Source of the DNA: Diphasiastrum complanatum
Taxonomy: Eukaryota > Streptophyta > Lycopodiopsida > Lycopodiales > Lycopodiaceae
NCBI GenBank assembly: GCA_029204225.1
Contig: CM055100.1
Location: 5,246,348 to 5,310,347, forward strand
Direction: 5' to 3'
DNA length: 64,000 bases
Below the pieces are notes generated by a model, which was not told where the DNA came from, did not search any database, and was given only the letters and a program-made list of their open reading frames with translations. Numbering within the stretch: the stretch's first letter is position 1; each line of letters opens with the position of its first letter. Shown here piece after piece: positions 42,566-54,554 of the stretch. The position numbers and the translations under genes are program-made.

Positions 42566-43081
42566 GTATAGGGAGTGTACATGGTACATCATCGTCGTTG
42601 AAGAGAGCTTCGGGAGAACTGTCTTCTGAGAGTTCGGGGTTTACGACGGGTTGAAGACGGAAGGAGAAACACTGGTGCAGAGAGTTTAACACATAGAAGC
42701 TTGATAAGCTTGAGACTGTGTGAGGATTCAGAGATAAGGGTTGTCGGTTGAATCTGAACCTCAGCAAACGGAATTTTGAAATTTCGAAGCAGGCTATTCG
42801 GTGTTTGCATTCAGTGTGCAATCAATCGGACACCGTTTGACAAACGGTTTGAAGCTTCAACTTTCCAGTAGTAGGACGACCTCAGAACAATTGATTTGGC
42901 CAGCCAAAGAGCTGTGAAAAGCAAGCCAAGTTCAAGGCTGTGAGAAAAACCCTGGTCTAGGGTTTGGAAGCCAAAAAATAAAGTTTTTTCTCTATTCTGA
43001 ACTATTTTCCGAGCTGTAAAAGCACACAGGAGGGCGCCCTAGCAATGCGAGCCTGATCAGGAGTGGCCGTGGACATCCGCG

Positions 43082-43226
<145 letters not shown>

Positions 43227-43969
43227 TTGAAAAATCCTCAAAGGAACCATAGCTGGAAAACGTAGAAGGAAGAAGAGCCCGCAGGTAGACCGCGCGCGGT
43301 GGAGAGAGGTGGATTCCTAGCATTTCAAAGTGAGTACTGCTTGTAGGCGCGTGGATCAATACACAAAAGCATCTAGGACCGTAGGATGAGTTCCTATGAA
43401 GATCAATGATTGAGATCATGCTTTTGGAAAGCAGTGTGAGCCTTTGGATCGGAATAAGCCATTAGATGGCAAGTCAAGGGGCTATGAAAGTTTGAAGGGC
43501 AATTGGGCCTTCAATTTCATTAAAAATTTTCATACTGAAATGGGAGTTGGGTCCCTTCACAAGTGAAGAGTGAAGTTTCTTCAAGGTGAAAAAACAGTTC
43601 AAAAACAAAAAAAAATCCCTATTTTTGGGTCCTTTGCCTGTTTTGACCCAAACGAAAGGATATAACTTCCAAATGAAGGGCACCCGGACTGTACTTGCAA
43701 GTACAGTACAGAAAAACAGAGTGATTGCAGCGGAGAATTTGTTCGGAGTGCGCCAGAAGTGATTTCACCATTCTACTGGGCACGAAGTTGGGAGTTGACG
43801 ACTGAGTGCATTTCGAAAGGCGACGCCGATTTGGCTTTCAAATTGGTGGAAAAGCGGCGAGTGGCCTGGTAAGGGAAAAAGTGTAGGTCAATATTTTCAA
43901 CTTTTGACATCACTGTTGGCCTCGGCATACTGTTTTTAGCCTAAGGCAGAAGTTTCAAGCAGTTTTACG

Positions 43970-46900
43970 ATGGCAAACATGGGAGAGTCCATTTTGAGTG
44001 AAAGTAGCAAATTGGACGGGATTTTCAACTATGCAGTGTGGAAATTCAAAATGAAAAACATACTGATGGAGAAAGACGTGTGGGAAGTCGTCACAGGTGA
44101 TGAGAGAAGGCTGCCAAATGAAGCGGATATCAAAGTGTTTGACAAAAAGATGAGGAAAGCTTTGACCTTCATTAACTTGTCAGTGAAGGATCACATCATT
44201 GCCCACATATGTGATGCTGTGACATCCAGACAGGCATGGGATGTGCTAAAGGAGCAGTTTGAGACGTCAAATCCGTCAAGAATCATGTTTCTGAAGTCAA
44301 AGTTGAATAGTGCTCGCATGGAGCAAGGAGTGCACATTCAGACGTACATGACCAGAATCAAGACAATGAGGGATGAACTGCATTCTATTGGTGAGCGCAT
44401 ACGTGATGTGGAGCCGGTGCACAATGCATTGTGTGGCATTGAGGTGTGCAAGATCAAGGGGATAGGCACTGTTTCAATCCAACTACCTGATGGAAAAAGT
44501 AGGATGATCAAGGAGGTACTTTACATACCAGGTTTGAAGAAAAATCTACTTTCTGTTGGAGTCATTACTGATCAAAAGTTCAATTTAGAATTCGCCCATG
44601 ATTGTTGCTTTGTGAAGGATGTGAACCAAAAGTTCAAAGTTATTGCGGATGGAGTAAGGAAGCCCAATACAAAATTGTACAGGTTGAATGCTACAATCAA
44701 GGGGCAACATGGACTTGCATTGTCCATTCCATCGCAAACTGAGTTGTGGCATAAGAGGCTTGGTCACTTGAACTTGGGAAGCCTCAGTTTGATGAGAAAA
44801 TTGGAGATGGTAATAGGATTGCCTACCATTGAAGACCACTTGAAATCGATGTGCGAATCATGTGTATATGGAAGCAGCATCGAGAGAAGTTCAATAAAGG
44901 GGGTGTTGCAAGAGCAAAGAACATCCTAGATTTAATCCACAGATTTATGCGGGCCTATGAGGACCATGTCCTTAGGTAAAGCCTTCTATTTCATGAACTT
45001 TATTGATGATATGTCACGAAAGATGTGGATCTACTTCTTGAAGAAGAAATTAGATGCATTTGAAAACTTCAAGAGCTTCAAAGCATTGGTCGAAAATCAA
45101 ACAGGTAGGAAGATCAAAGTCCTAAGATCAGATAGTGGAGGTGAGTACAAGTCTAATGACTTCAATAATCTTTGTGACCAATGTGGGATTAAAAGACAAT
45201 CTACGCAAGCTCATACTCCTGCTCTCAATGGTGTAGCTGAGCGCAAGAATTATATGATTGTGGAAAGTGCCAGATCTATGCTAGCTGAGATGAAACTACC
45301 CAAGGATTTTTGGTCAGAAGCATGCAGTATGGCAATCTATCTTCAAAATAGAAGTCCTACCATTGCTATACCAAAGATAACACCTGAGGAAGCATTCACG
45401 AAGAAGAAGCCAAAGGTGAATCACTTGCGAATCTTTGGATGTAAGGCCTTTGTACATGTTCCTAAGGGAGAGAGACGTAAACTTGATGTGAAAGCTATCA
45501 AGTGCATATTCCTAGGATATGATGATCGTGTGAAGGGCTATAGATGTTTTGATCCAGTGGAAAACAAAGTCCATATAAGTCGTGATGTTATCTTTGATGA
45601 ATCCAAGATGTATGAAGACGAGGATGCTGAGAAGATAGATACATCCAGTGGGAAAGATGGTATAGTGAGAATACCACTTGATGATGATCCATTCATTGAC
45701 CTTCCGAGTGATGAACATGAGGATACATCTCAGGATACTACTACTCAACCTCAAGAGACAGGTTGGAGAGGTAGGGACAAACCTTTTGGTGCAAGAAGGA
45801 TTGAAATTGCAGGTGACAAACGCAAGGAGAAGGATGTACCATGGGATACATGTTCACCAGGAAGCCAATCACCTGACAGGAAGCTCCCTAAGTGGTTTGA
45901 GAGATTGTTGGAGAGCCACGACATGGATGACTTTCCAGGATCATCTAGCCAGGGAGAGCTACGAAGATCAACAAGAGAGAAGACACAACCTGAGAGGTAT
46001 GAAGCAAATTATGCTCTCTTATCTAGTATTATTCAAACCAAAGAACCTTCGACTTTTGGTGAAGTGAAGGGTGATGACATTTGGGTCAAGGCCATGGGAG
46101 AGGAGATGGAGTCAATTGCTAAGCATAGCACATGGGACTTAGTACAACCACCAGTTGGCAAGAAACCCATTGGTTGCAAATGGGTATACAGGACTAAGTA
46201 CCATGTAGATGGAAGTATAGCAAAGCACAAGACAAGATTGGTGATCAAAGGGTATGCACAAAGTAAAGGCATCGACTATGAGGAGACCTTTGCACCGGTA
46301 TGTAAGTGGAATACTCTACGTCTACTTGTTGCTTTCGCTTCACATTTTGGTTGGCCTTTGCATCAGATGGATGTGAAATCTACTTTTCTGAATGGTGAGT
46401 TGGAAGAAGAGGTGTTCATAAATCAACCTGAAGGCTTTGTAGCAAAGGGACATGAAAATAAAGTATGTCGCTTGAAGAAAACACTTTATGGTCTTAAACA
46501 GGCACCACGTGCGTGGTATAGCAGGATTGATGCCTACTTTCATTCAAAGGGGATGGTGAGAACACACTCTGATTCAAATCTATATGTCTTATGCGTTGAT
46601 GGTATGGTTGCTTTGATTGCTCTTTATGTTGATGACTTGATTATTACGGAAAATAATCAAGAGATGATAGACATGATCAAGAAAGACCTCATGGAACAAT
46701 TCGAGATGAAAGATCTCAGCCTGATGCATTATTGCCTTGGAGTAGAGGTGTGGCAAAAAGGACACGAAGTGGGTTTAACACAGGTGAAGTATGTCAAAGA
46801 GTTGTTGCACAGGTTTAGGTTGCAGGATTGCAAACCAGTGAATACTCCTATTGAGCCAGGTAAAAAGCTTTCTAAGGTTGATGAGTCACAATCATTTGAT

Positions 46901-47575
46901 GCTATGTTGTATAGGCAGTTACTAGGGAGCTTGATTTACCTTACCACGACTAGACCAGACATATGCTATGTTGTTGGCATTGTAAGTCAGTTTATGGCAA
47001 CACCTACGGAAACGCATTGGAAGGCAGCTAAACACATTTTGCGTTATGTGAAAGGCACTTCATAGTATGGCTTGATTTACAGGAAGCATGATGGTTTACC
47101 TGAGTTGTGTGGCTATGTAGTTGCGGATTGGAGAGGTGACTATGATGATCGTAGATCCACCACAGGGTATGTACTCCAGTTTTGTGGTAGTTGCTTTTTT
47201 TGGTCTAGTAAGAAGCAAAGTACAATTGCTCTTTCAACCACAGAGGCAGAGTATAAGGCAATGTGTAGTGCAACACAGGAAGCTATATGGTTGAGACAAA
47301 TCTTGGAAGAAGTTGGCATGAAGCAGAAAAATCTCACGATATTACATAGCGACAGTCAGAGTGGCATTCAGCTAGCAAAGACTCCAGTGTTCCATGCGAG
47401 AAATAAACACATTGAGATTCAGTATCACTTTTTACGTGAGAGGCTACTGAGTCATGAAATTCATGTTGTTCATTGTATCACAGAAGAACAACTAGCTGAT
47501 ATTTTCACTAAGCCACTTGTTGGAGAAAAGTTTGATAAGTTTAGGTCAAAGCTTTCTGTACTTAAAGTTTGTTGA
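43970..47575 (+). pseudogene. Element D Ty1/copia gag-pol, damaged
   Basis: Frame 1 (43970-44929) starts MANMGESILSESSKLDG and covers the gag capsid, then jumps at about 44430 into the end of protease (CKIKGIGTVSIQLPDGKSRM). The zinc knuckle and protease active site are deleted. Integrase HHCC is present (ELWHKRLGH; CESC), followed by small frame changes near 44900 and 44945. Frame 2 (44957-47065) holds the integrase core (VLRSDSGGEYKSNDF, GVAERKNYMIVESA) and RT with AFLNG altered to TFLNG, KTLYGLKQAPRAWY and LYVDDLI. A TAG at 47063-47065 precedes the RNase H frame 47072-47575 (STTEAEYKAM, ADIFTKPL). Lacking protease, D cannot be autonomous. Confidence 0.92.
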
Positions 47576-47620
47576 CTTTAAAGCTATGTATATAACTGTA
47601 TATAAAGTAGACTCTATTTT

Positions 47621-47629
47621 AAGGGAGAG
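47621..47629 (+). other. Element D polypurine tract
   Basis: AAGGGAGAG directly before the 3' LTR. Confidence 0.75.
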
Positions 47630-47905
47630 AGTTCAAATTTAAGGTGAAATCATTGTGCTACTGTACTGTGGGTCCTATCAGTGGATAAGGATCAGTTGGC
47701 CTCACCATGAGGCAAGTCGACGGGACACGCATCCCGCCAACGACAACCTGGGTCATGCATGGGTTGCCTGAGTGAACAACTATATCTACAGTGTAATTTC
47801 GTTTTGAGAAATATAGTTGCTATGTGAGCTTGTTGTGGAGAGTGTTTTCTGTCTGTGTTACTGTGTAGCATGATCTGTGTTCTTGTGCAATGCAAATTCT
47901 AAGTC
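47630..47905 (+). repeat. Element D 3' LTR
   Basis: Begins AGTTCAAATTTAAGG and ends AATTCTAAGT. It matches the two displaced pieces of the 5' LTR. Immediately followed by CATTT. Confidence 0.88.
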
Positions 47906-48022
47906 ATTTTATTTTTAGTATGAAGTTAGTGTGATAGAGTGATATTGCATGCTATTCTTCTGTCTCCCTACTTGGTGATTGTTTATGGTGAACGCTTGAT
48001 GTTGCATTTCTGATTGTTGACA
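47906..48022 (+). repeat. Second half of the element F 5' LTR
   Basis: CATTTTATTTTTAGTATG to GATTGTTGACA, matching the inner half of the F-family LTR (reverse complement of about 29425-29540). The first half is at 41719-41870, displaced by insertion of D and a later inversion. Confidence 0.88.
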
Positions 48023-48034
48023 TGGTATCAGAGC
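48023..48034 (+). other. Element F primer-binding site
   Basis: TGGTATCAGAGC next to the LTR end TTGACA. Confidence 0.93.
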
Positions 48035-48567
48035 TACGATATCATGCGTGCCTGATCAGTGGATACAACTTGTCACAGGTTTCGCAACGAAGTGAGAAAG
48101 TCCTTCACGGGAGGTGAAAGCTTGGAGAGACAAAAACGGCTAGAAAAAATCCTTCTTGATGTATTTTGCAAGTTTTGGAGCTCACAATTATTAGTGGAGA
48201 ACGAAGACATAGTCTTGGAGGCATCGGAAAGGCCAGGGCAGCATCAGACAGATTGAAAATCTGTTGAGTGGGAAAAGTTTTACAGTTATTTTTTTTTTAA
48301 TCTTTGTGAAAACTGTCATTTGTCGGAGACTTGTGCCAAGAAATCTCTCATTTGTTTGTTTGGGGTACTGCAAATCACACCAGATAGTGTCTAGTACTGC
48401 CATTCAGAGCTTTGAGGCTTCATACCTTTCACATTATTGATATTTGTCTGTTTGAACGATCACTCATTTTGAAATCTAAGCAAAGAAGAGGCGGCATAGC
48501 CGCCACGTCGAAGTAGGGAATCTAGAATATTCCCTCTGAAAGTTCTTATATTCTCTCCTTTTTATAT

Positions 48568-48810
48568 CCGTACCAATATCGGATCCAAGCGCACTGGCTG
48601 AAGAGAAACCCGAGTAGTCGTGCATCCGCGCTCCAGTCCGATATTGTCCGTACCGATATCGGATCCAAGCGCACGAGCTAAAGAAAATTTCGAGTAGTTG
48701 TACATCCGCACTCCAGTCCGATATCGCATGCTCCAATATCGGATCCACGTGCACAAGTTACGGAGGATCCTGAGCAACCGTACTTTCGCGCTCCATTCCG
48801 ATATCAGGTG
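48568..48810 (+). repeat. Three tandem ~79-bp repeats in the element F leader
   Basis: Units start at about 48569, 48648 and 48730, each running from ATATCGGATCC to TCCGATAT, so each could fold with its ends paired (TATCGGA with TCCGATA). Units differ by about 20 percent. They lie between primer site and gag. Confidence 0.8.
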
Positions 48811-48877
48811 TATAACCAGAAAAATATACAGTTTTGTGGTGTGATAAATTACTTGATCTGGACTCATCTGTTCAGTA

Positions 48878-50320
48878 ATGGCAACTCTAAGCGAGAGTGT
48901 CCTCAATGAGTCAAGCAAATTGAAAGGAGCCGGCAACTATGCAGTTTGAAAATTCAAACTAAAAAACATTTTGATGGAAAAGGAGCTATGGGAGATCGTG
49001 ACAAGTGAAGAGACAAGGCCAGTGATTGAAGAAGATCAGCGGACATTTGACAGGAGAAAACGGAAAGCACAAAAAGTCATCAACTTATCAGTTAGAGATG
49101 CAATTATTCCCTACATTTCGGATTCAGAAGGACCAAAAGAAACATGGGATACGTTGAAGGCATTGTTTGAGACTACAAACACATCTCGAGTGCTATTCCT
49201 GAAGACGAAGCTGCACACATTGCGGATGGATGATGGTGCAACTGTTGCTGATCACCTACTGAAGATCAAAGAAATTCGTGACCAATTTGCAACAGTTGGA
49301 GAGCAAGTACAGGATCATGAGATCGTGCAGTTGACATTAAATAGTTTGAGTGAGTCACATCAAATGTTTGTGACAAGTATAGCCACACGGGAAAATCTTC
49401 CAACCTATGGAGAGTTAGGTGGATTGCTTTTGCAGGAAGAACAACGTCAAGAGAACTTGAGTCATCACAACAGGGAATTTGATCAAGCTCTTGCAGTGAG
49501 AGGACGTGTTGGCAGATTTGATCGTGGAAGACACCAATCAAGAGGTGGAAACTCATATCATGGATGGTTCCAACAATTTCAAGAACAATCCAATGATGGC
49601 CCAAATCGAGGCAATTTTAATCAAGGCCGAGGTCAAAGACGCAGCTATTCCAAGCAAAATAAACCTGGAAATTGTAGGTATTGCAACAAACCTGGCCACT
49701 GGGAGCGTGAATGCTTCAAGAAACAGAAGGAGATGGAACAAAGAAAAGACAAAGGGCAAGTGGAAAATTATGCTGATCAACATCAATTTGATTATTATTA
49801 TTATGAAATCAATTATACTGATCAACATCAATACGATGATGATCAATATGAAGATGATACAAGTGAGAGCTCAAAATTATTCATTACAGCATTAATGACA
49901 AGTGATGAAACCAAGGATACCTGGTACATTGATAGTGGTGCATCCAAGCACATGACTTCAAGGAAAGAGTGGTTTTTAGAATTCAAGAAAACTCACAATG
50001 GTGATGAAGTTGGACAAGACGATGGCAAATTGCTATCTGTTAAAGGAGTTGGAGTGGTACCAGTGAAGTTAGCCAGCGGGAAGATAAAGTGGATAAGCAA
50101 TGTGCAATATGTACCTGGCTTAGCTAACAATCTACTATTTGTTGGGACGATAGCTGATCAACAACTCAAGGTTGAGTTTGACAGCGACAAATGTCTTGTC
50201 AAAGACATCAAGAATCACTACAAAGTGATTGCTACAGGAGCTAGAGTCAACGGGAATCGACTCTACAAATTGAATGCGAGATCTTTTGCTCAAGCTATGG
50301 TAAATATAGTTGATAGTTGA
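48878..50320 (+). pseudogene. Element F gag and protease
   Basis: ATG at 48878 (MATLSESVLNESSKLKGAGN). A TGA at 48947-48949 stands where the relative D has Trp in NYAVWKFK. After it the frame stays open to the TGA at 50318. It contains the UBN2-type gag, an Arg/Gly/Gln-rich stretch, the zinc knuckle CRYCNKPGHWEREC (about 49675), a Tyr/Asp-rich linker (DQHQYDDDQYEDD) and protease WYIDSGASKHM (about 49923). Two in-frame stops make it a pseudogene, otherwise well preserved. Confidence 0.9.
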
Positions 50321-51755
50321 AGTGATCTTTGGCATCAACGATTCGGTCATATTAGTGCTCAAAGTTTACAGATTCTCAAAAGAGATAATCTAGTTATAGG
50401 ATTGCCTAATATTTCTTTTGAAGGAAGAATTTGTGAAGGTTGCATTTTGGAAAAACAACACAGAGAGAGGTTTCCCAAAAGTGGAGCAAGGAGAGCCAGT
50501 GGCATCCTAGATCTTGTCCACAGTGATCTATGTGGACCTATGTAGACTAGATCTCTTAGTGGCTACTATTACTTTATCACCTTCATTGATGATTATAGCA
50601 GATGCATTTGGATTTATTTCATAAGCAAGAAATCAGATGCTTTTGCTAAGTTCAAGGAATTCAAGGCATTAGTTGAAAAGCAAACAGGATGGTGCATCAA
50701 AGCTTTGAGATCTGATGGAGGTGGTGAGTATTTTTTGACAGAATTTATTGATTTTTGCAAAGATCAAGGGATCAAGAGGCAGACTACAACACCTTATTCA
50801 CCACAGCAAAATGGAGTTGCAGAACGAAAGAACAGATCTATTGTTGAGATGGTCAGGGCAATGCTCAAAAGCAAGGGTCTGCCAAACACCTTTTGGGCAG
50901 AACCTTGTAGCACAGCTACGCACATCCTGAATCGGTGTCCTACAAAATCCATGGAAGGTAAGGCACCTCATGAAGCTGTTATTGGAAAACACCTAATATT
51001 TCTCATTTGAGAGTATTCGGTTGTGATGTTTATGCTCATATTCTTGATGAGAAACGAAGGAAATTGGATGCAAAAGCTATCAAGTGTATTTTCTTGGATA
51101 TGATGAGAAGGCCAAGGCATACAGGATGTATGACACAAATGCACAGAAGCTTGTAATTTCTAGGGATGCTTCGTTTGACGAGATGGGCCAAGGTGAACAA
51201 TCTGAAGTAATCACTGAAGCTTTTGATGAGGGAGCGAAAGTACAGGTCAAGAAGGAAGTGGACTTTGATATAGAAAATCCATTGGACAAAGGCAAGCCTG
51301 ATGCTGAGATTACCAAGAGAGTACCTAAATGGTACTTATCGGTCACAGATGGTGCAAAGAAGGGAGATACTCCCGAATCCAATGAGCAGGGAGAGCTTAG
51401 AAGATCAAGTAGAAATCGAAAACCTCCTGCAAGATTAGAGATGAATCTAGCCCTAATGGGATCCATCTTAACGGCTCAAGAACCTAAAACTTTCAACAAA
51501 GCAAAGGAACACAAGGAGTGGCGTGCAGCTATGGAAACAGAAATGGAGGCTATATCGAAGAACAAAACGTGGGACTTGGTTGAGCTACCTGATGGTAAGA
51601 TGCCTATCACATGTAAGTGAATCTACAAGACGAAGTATGGAGCGAATGGGAAACTCAACAAGTACAAGGCACGATTAGTTGCAAGAGGATTTGAGCAGCA
51701 GGAAGGTATAGACTTTGAGGAGACCTTCGCACCTGTAGCCAAAATGGTAACTATT
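50321..51755 (+). pseudogene. Element F integrase and start of RT
   Basis: Follows the gag-protease stop in the same frame: LWHQRFGH, CEGC (HHCC module), a TAG after CGPM at about 50545, then the integrase core RSDGGGEYFLTEFIDF and SPQQNGVAERKNRS with D and E catalytic residues. Single-base deletions near 50985 and 51095 shift the frame to 51084-51620 (the RT approach: KEWRAAMETEMEAISKNKTW). A TGA at 51618-51620 replaces the Trp of the CKW motif. RT continues (KARLVARGFEQQEGIDFEET) to about 51755 and stops. Confidence 0.88.
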
Positions 51756-52439
51756 CACTCTATCATTGCAATTTCTGACTTAGAGTAGAGTTCTTTGGAC
51801 ATAAATTCCAACACTTTGCTTCCCATCTGCTAGGATTATGGCTCGATCCAACTTGTTGCCAATCTCTGAAGAGGATCCTAGTCTCTCCCCTTTGCGGAAA
51901 AACCCAACTGATACTGGATATCACCCATGCTCAGTGAGTTTCAGTTCCAAAGGTGGCCGTCCCAAATGAAGACCAACTACTCCATAGAAGATCTCCCCTA
52001 AAATTGCCCTTTCCAACTTTTGACTTCCTACTTGCGTCTGGTGGGCGTTGTCGCAAATGAAACTAACCCAAGAAACAGGCTAGCCATCCAAGCTTTGCAA
52101 ACATTGAGTCGTTTTGTTGCCATTCACGTGCGAGTACTTGAACTGCAAATCTGCCCCACAGATTCTGTAGTCCTCTTTGTTTGATGGTATCAGCCTTCAA
52201 AAGAAAGGTTCCTTCTCGAGCCATCAGCTCCTTGTATCACAAGCAATCATGCAAACCAGGCAAAGCACGAGTACTAAGACTCACCACGAATACATACAAG
52301 CAAGACACTCATGCAGGTTTACTAACAGATAATAAAGACAAGATCCCCCTTTGAGATAGTCCTGCAAAAGGACCTTTGCCTGGTCGCACCCATACAGATC
52401 GATCACAGAATCAGCCCACAGAGAACACCTCTCCAACTA

Positions 52440-53260
52440 TTCGTGCTTTCACCATTAAGCAGCACATTGTCTCAGTCATGCCCCACCACTTTTTGGTCGA
52501 TAGCCCTTACAACTAAACGATCGGCAGCTATCCTTGAATACACCACCCCCGTGGACGCACCCGTGCTTTCACCGTTAGGCAGCACATTGCCTCAGTAACG
52601 CCCCCACCAAATCTAGTCGATAGCCCTTATAGCTAAACAATCGGCAACATATCACCCCAATCGTGGACGCACACGTGCTTTCACCGTTAGGCAGCACATT
52701 GCCTCAGTAACGCCCCCACCAAATTTGGTCGATAGCCCTTATAGCTAAACAAATGGTAGCTATCCTTGAATATACCACCCCCGTGGACGCACCCGTGCTT
52801 TCACCGTTAGACAGCACATTGCCTCAGTAACACCCCCACCAAATCTAGTCGATAGCCCTTATAGCTAAACGATCGGCAGCATACCACCCCAATCGTGGAC
52901 GCACTCGTGCTTTCACCGTTAGGAAGCACATTGCCTCAGTAACGCCCCCACCAAATTTGGTTGATAGCCCTTATAGCTAAACGAATGGTGGCTATCGCGA
53001 ATATGTCACCTCGCACCCCACAAGGCACAGACCGTGCTTACAACAACCTAATGGCAGCACATTGCCTCATCTGTCCTACGTGCAAACGGCACCAGGCCCG
53101 AACCGTGGAAACTAACCGTGCTTACACCTCAAGAGCAACACCTTGACTCATCAAGCCCCCGTTCTGCTGACCACCCCGACCATGGACGCACCCGTGCTTA
53201 CACTGTGGGCAGTACCTTGCACAACAATTGTCTTGATGAACCCCAAACAGTGGCCATGTC
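52440..53260. repeat. Tandem array with alternating ~121- and ~110-bp units
   Basis: GTGCTTTCACC starts units at about 52443, 52564, 52674, 52795 and 52907, then in degenerate form near 53034, 53116 and 53189. Every unit has GCAGCACATTG, CTCAGTAACGCCCC and GATAGCCCTTATAGCTAAAC. Long units carry a CTATCCTTGAATA insert, short ones CACCCCAATCGTGG, in strict alternation, giving a ~231-bp higher-order period. Confidence 0.9.
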
Positions 53261-53290
53261 CGTGAGATCCGCATAGCTGACCGGTCAGTC

Positions 53291-53303
53291 GGCTCTGATA
53301 CCA
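53291..53303 (-). other. Primer-binding site of the 52-54 kb element
   Basis: The minus strand reads TGGTATCAGAGCC, two bases from the putative LTR edge. Confidence 0.8.
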
Positions 53304-53305
53304 CA

Positions 53306-54250
53306 TGTAGCGCAGGCATCCCAAAGGGAGCCGGGTAGCATGACTTAGCTTCCCAGCCTTCAACTCTTGCCATCCAAACCCACTTGACATACAAGCAGCC
53401 AACTCGCCAACAAAGATCAGACTTAACCAACTTTCCAAAACCAACATTGAGATCCAACCTGGCGCCATGCCAGATCGAGGGTCCCGATGTGAGTGACTTC
53501 CCTCCGCGCAGCCGCCCGACATACATCAAACTTAACCAACTCGAAGCTTCGTTACAAACGAGTAACATCCATTCCAAGCAAGTGGTCTGACTTACATCAG
53601 ACTTAACCAACTGAAAGTTTCGTCACGAGCGATGGAAGCCAACCTGGCACCACGCCAGACTGGACGGCCATAAACAGGTAACTTCCACCCAAGCAAGCCA
53701 TCCAACTCAGCCGACATGTTAGAGCCCATTCCCCAAGAGCCTAACCCATTCACGCTCATGCAAGGAACACTCAGAACGACAAGCCGTGACAGATATGGAG
53801 ACAACCAGTTCATGGACCAAATGGTCCCGACAGCATACCGTCGGCGCCGCGGACCGAATGGTCCCGACGGCATACCGTTGGCATCCCGGGATACGACCCT
53901 CAGTTATGTGCCAAATTAAAAAGTTTGAAGCGGCCTTACAACTGGCGCTTTTACCGAACACTGAAACCCAAAAGGTAATCAGAGTCAGTTTGAGAAAAAT
54001 CCCACTTTATTGAAAACTCTGAGAAGGTTACATTTCAAGTGTGTGACCGACCCTAGTCTCCGAGGCGCTGGCATGCCAAGGCGAGTGCCAGGACAACATT
54101 CCAGCAAGGGAGGCTGAGACTTGGTTGGAGCTCGCCCTAAGTTGCAACCCGCACTCCCCTATAGTATGGGTGGGATTCGCCACCTCCCCTCATACCAAGT
54201 ACTCTACCCAGGCTGGTAAAGCACGTTTTCTCTCTCTAGGATTTTCTCTC
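53306..54250 (-). repeat. Putative LTR with internal repeats
   Basis: Starts TGTAGCGCAGG beside the primer site. It includes diverged repeats of CATCA(A/G)ACTTAACCAACT (53521-53620) and a ~42-bp pair around TGGTCCCGAC(A/G)GCATACCGT (53818-53880). GC-richer than most of the window. Its outer limit is not visible. Confidence 0.45.
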
Positions 54251-54554
54251 TCTAGAAAGTCATTTTATCTCTCTATAATTTATCGATCCCCAGGCGTCGT
54301 TTAATCATGCCTAGATCGTGTGAGGTGATTGCACATCGATCTGAGCTCTCTGGACTTCGCTAGAACCGATCAAAGATTTTCAGCCATAGGAACTTGGGGC
54401 CGGCTGGATTCTGGTCACAGTGGCGCCGGGAGCAGCAGGGGCGCTGCTGGCGCCTGGGACAAAGCTGGCGCTGGAAGTAAAGCTTGTAAAGGTAGCTTTA
54501 CAACAGGCTAGCATTGTTATCTTCTCCAAATCATTGATAGATGTGATTTCCTAA
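54251..54554. other. Unassigned
   Basis: Holds two CTCTCTCTAG boxes and a GGCGC-rich stretch (54415-54475). No domain recognised. Confidence 0.4.

Larger units (their letters stand above)
47906..51755 (+). mobile_element. Ty1/copia element F, truncated in RT
   Basis: Half 5' LTR, primer site (48023-48034), leader with three tandem repeats, gag-protease frame, integrase and the start of RT. Homology ends at about 51755 in AKMVTI, where an unrelated minus-strand element begins, so most of RT, RNase H and the 3' LTR are lost. It is the parent family of the mini-element at 28972. Confidence 0.9.
51756..54250 (-). mobile_element. Minus-strand LTR element remnant with tandem-repeat leader
   Basis: A tRNA-Met-type primer site on the minus strand at 53291-53303 sits beside an LTR-like edge (TGTAGCGCAGG at 53306). 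To its left, which is downstream for this strand, lie a tandem array (52440-53260) and a degenerate frame at about 52140-51790 (SWVSFICDNAHQTQVGSQKL, then LGEIFYGVVGLHLGRPPLEL) with stops, which I cannot assign. It cuts element F at 51756. The outer end of the LTR is not fixed. Confidence 0.5.

Noticed and set aside
52440-53260. Regularly spaced repeats resembling a CRISPR array
   Set aside because: Whole units of 110-121 bp repeat, with no unique spacers between short repeats, in a plant genome. It is an ordinary tandem array.
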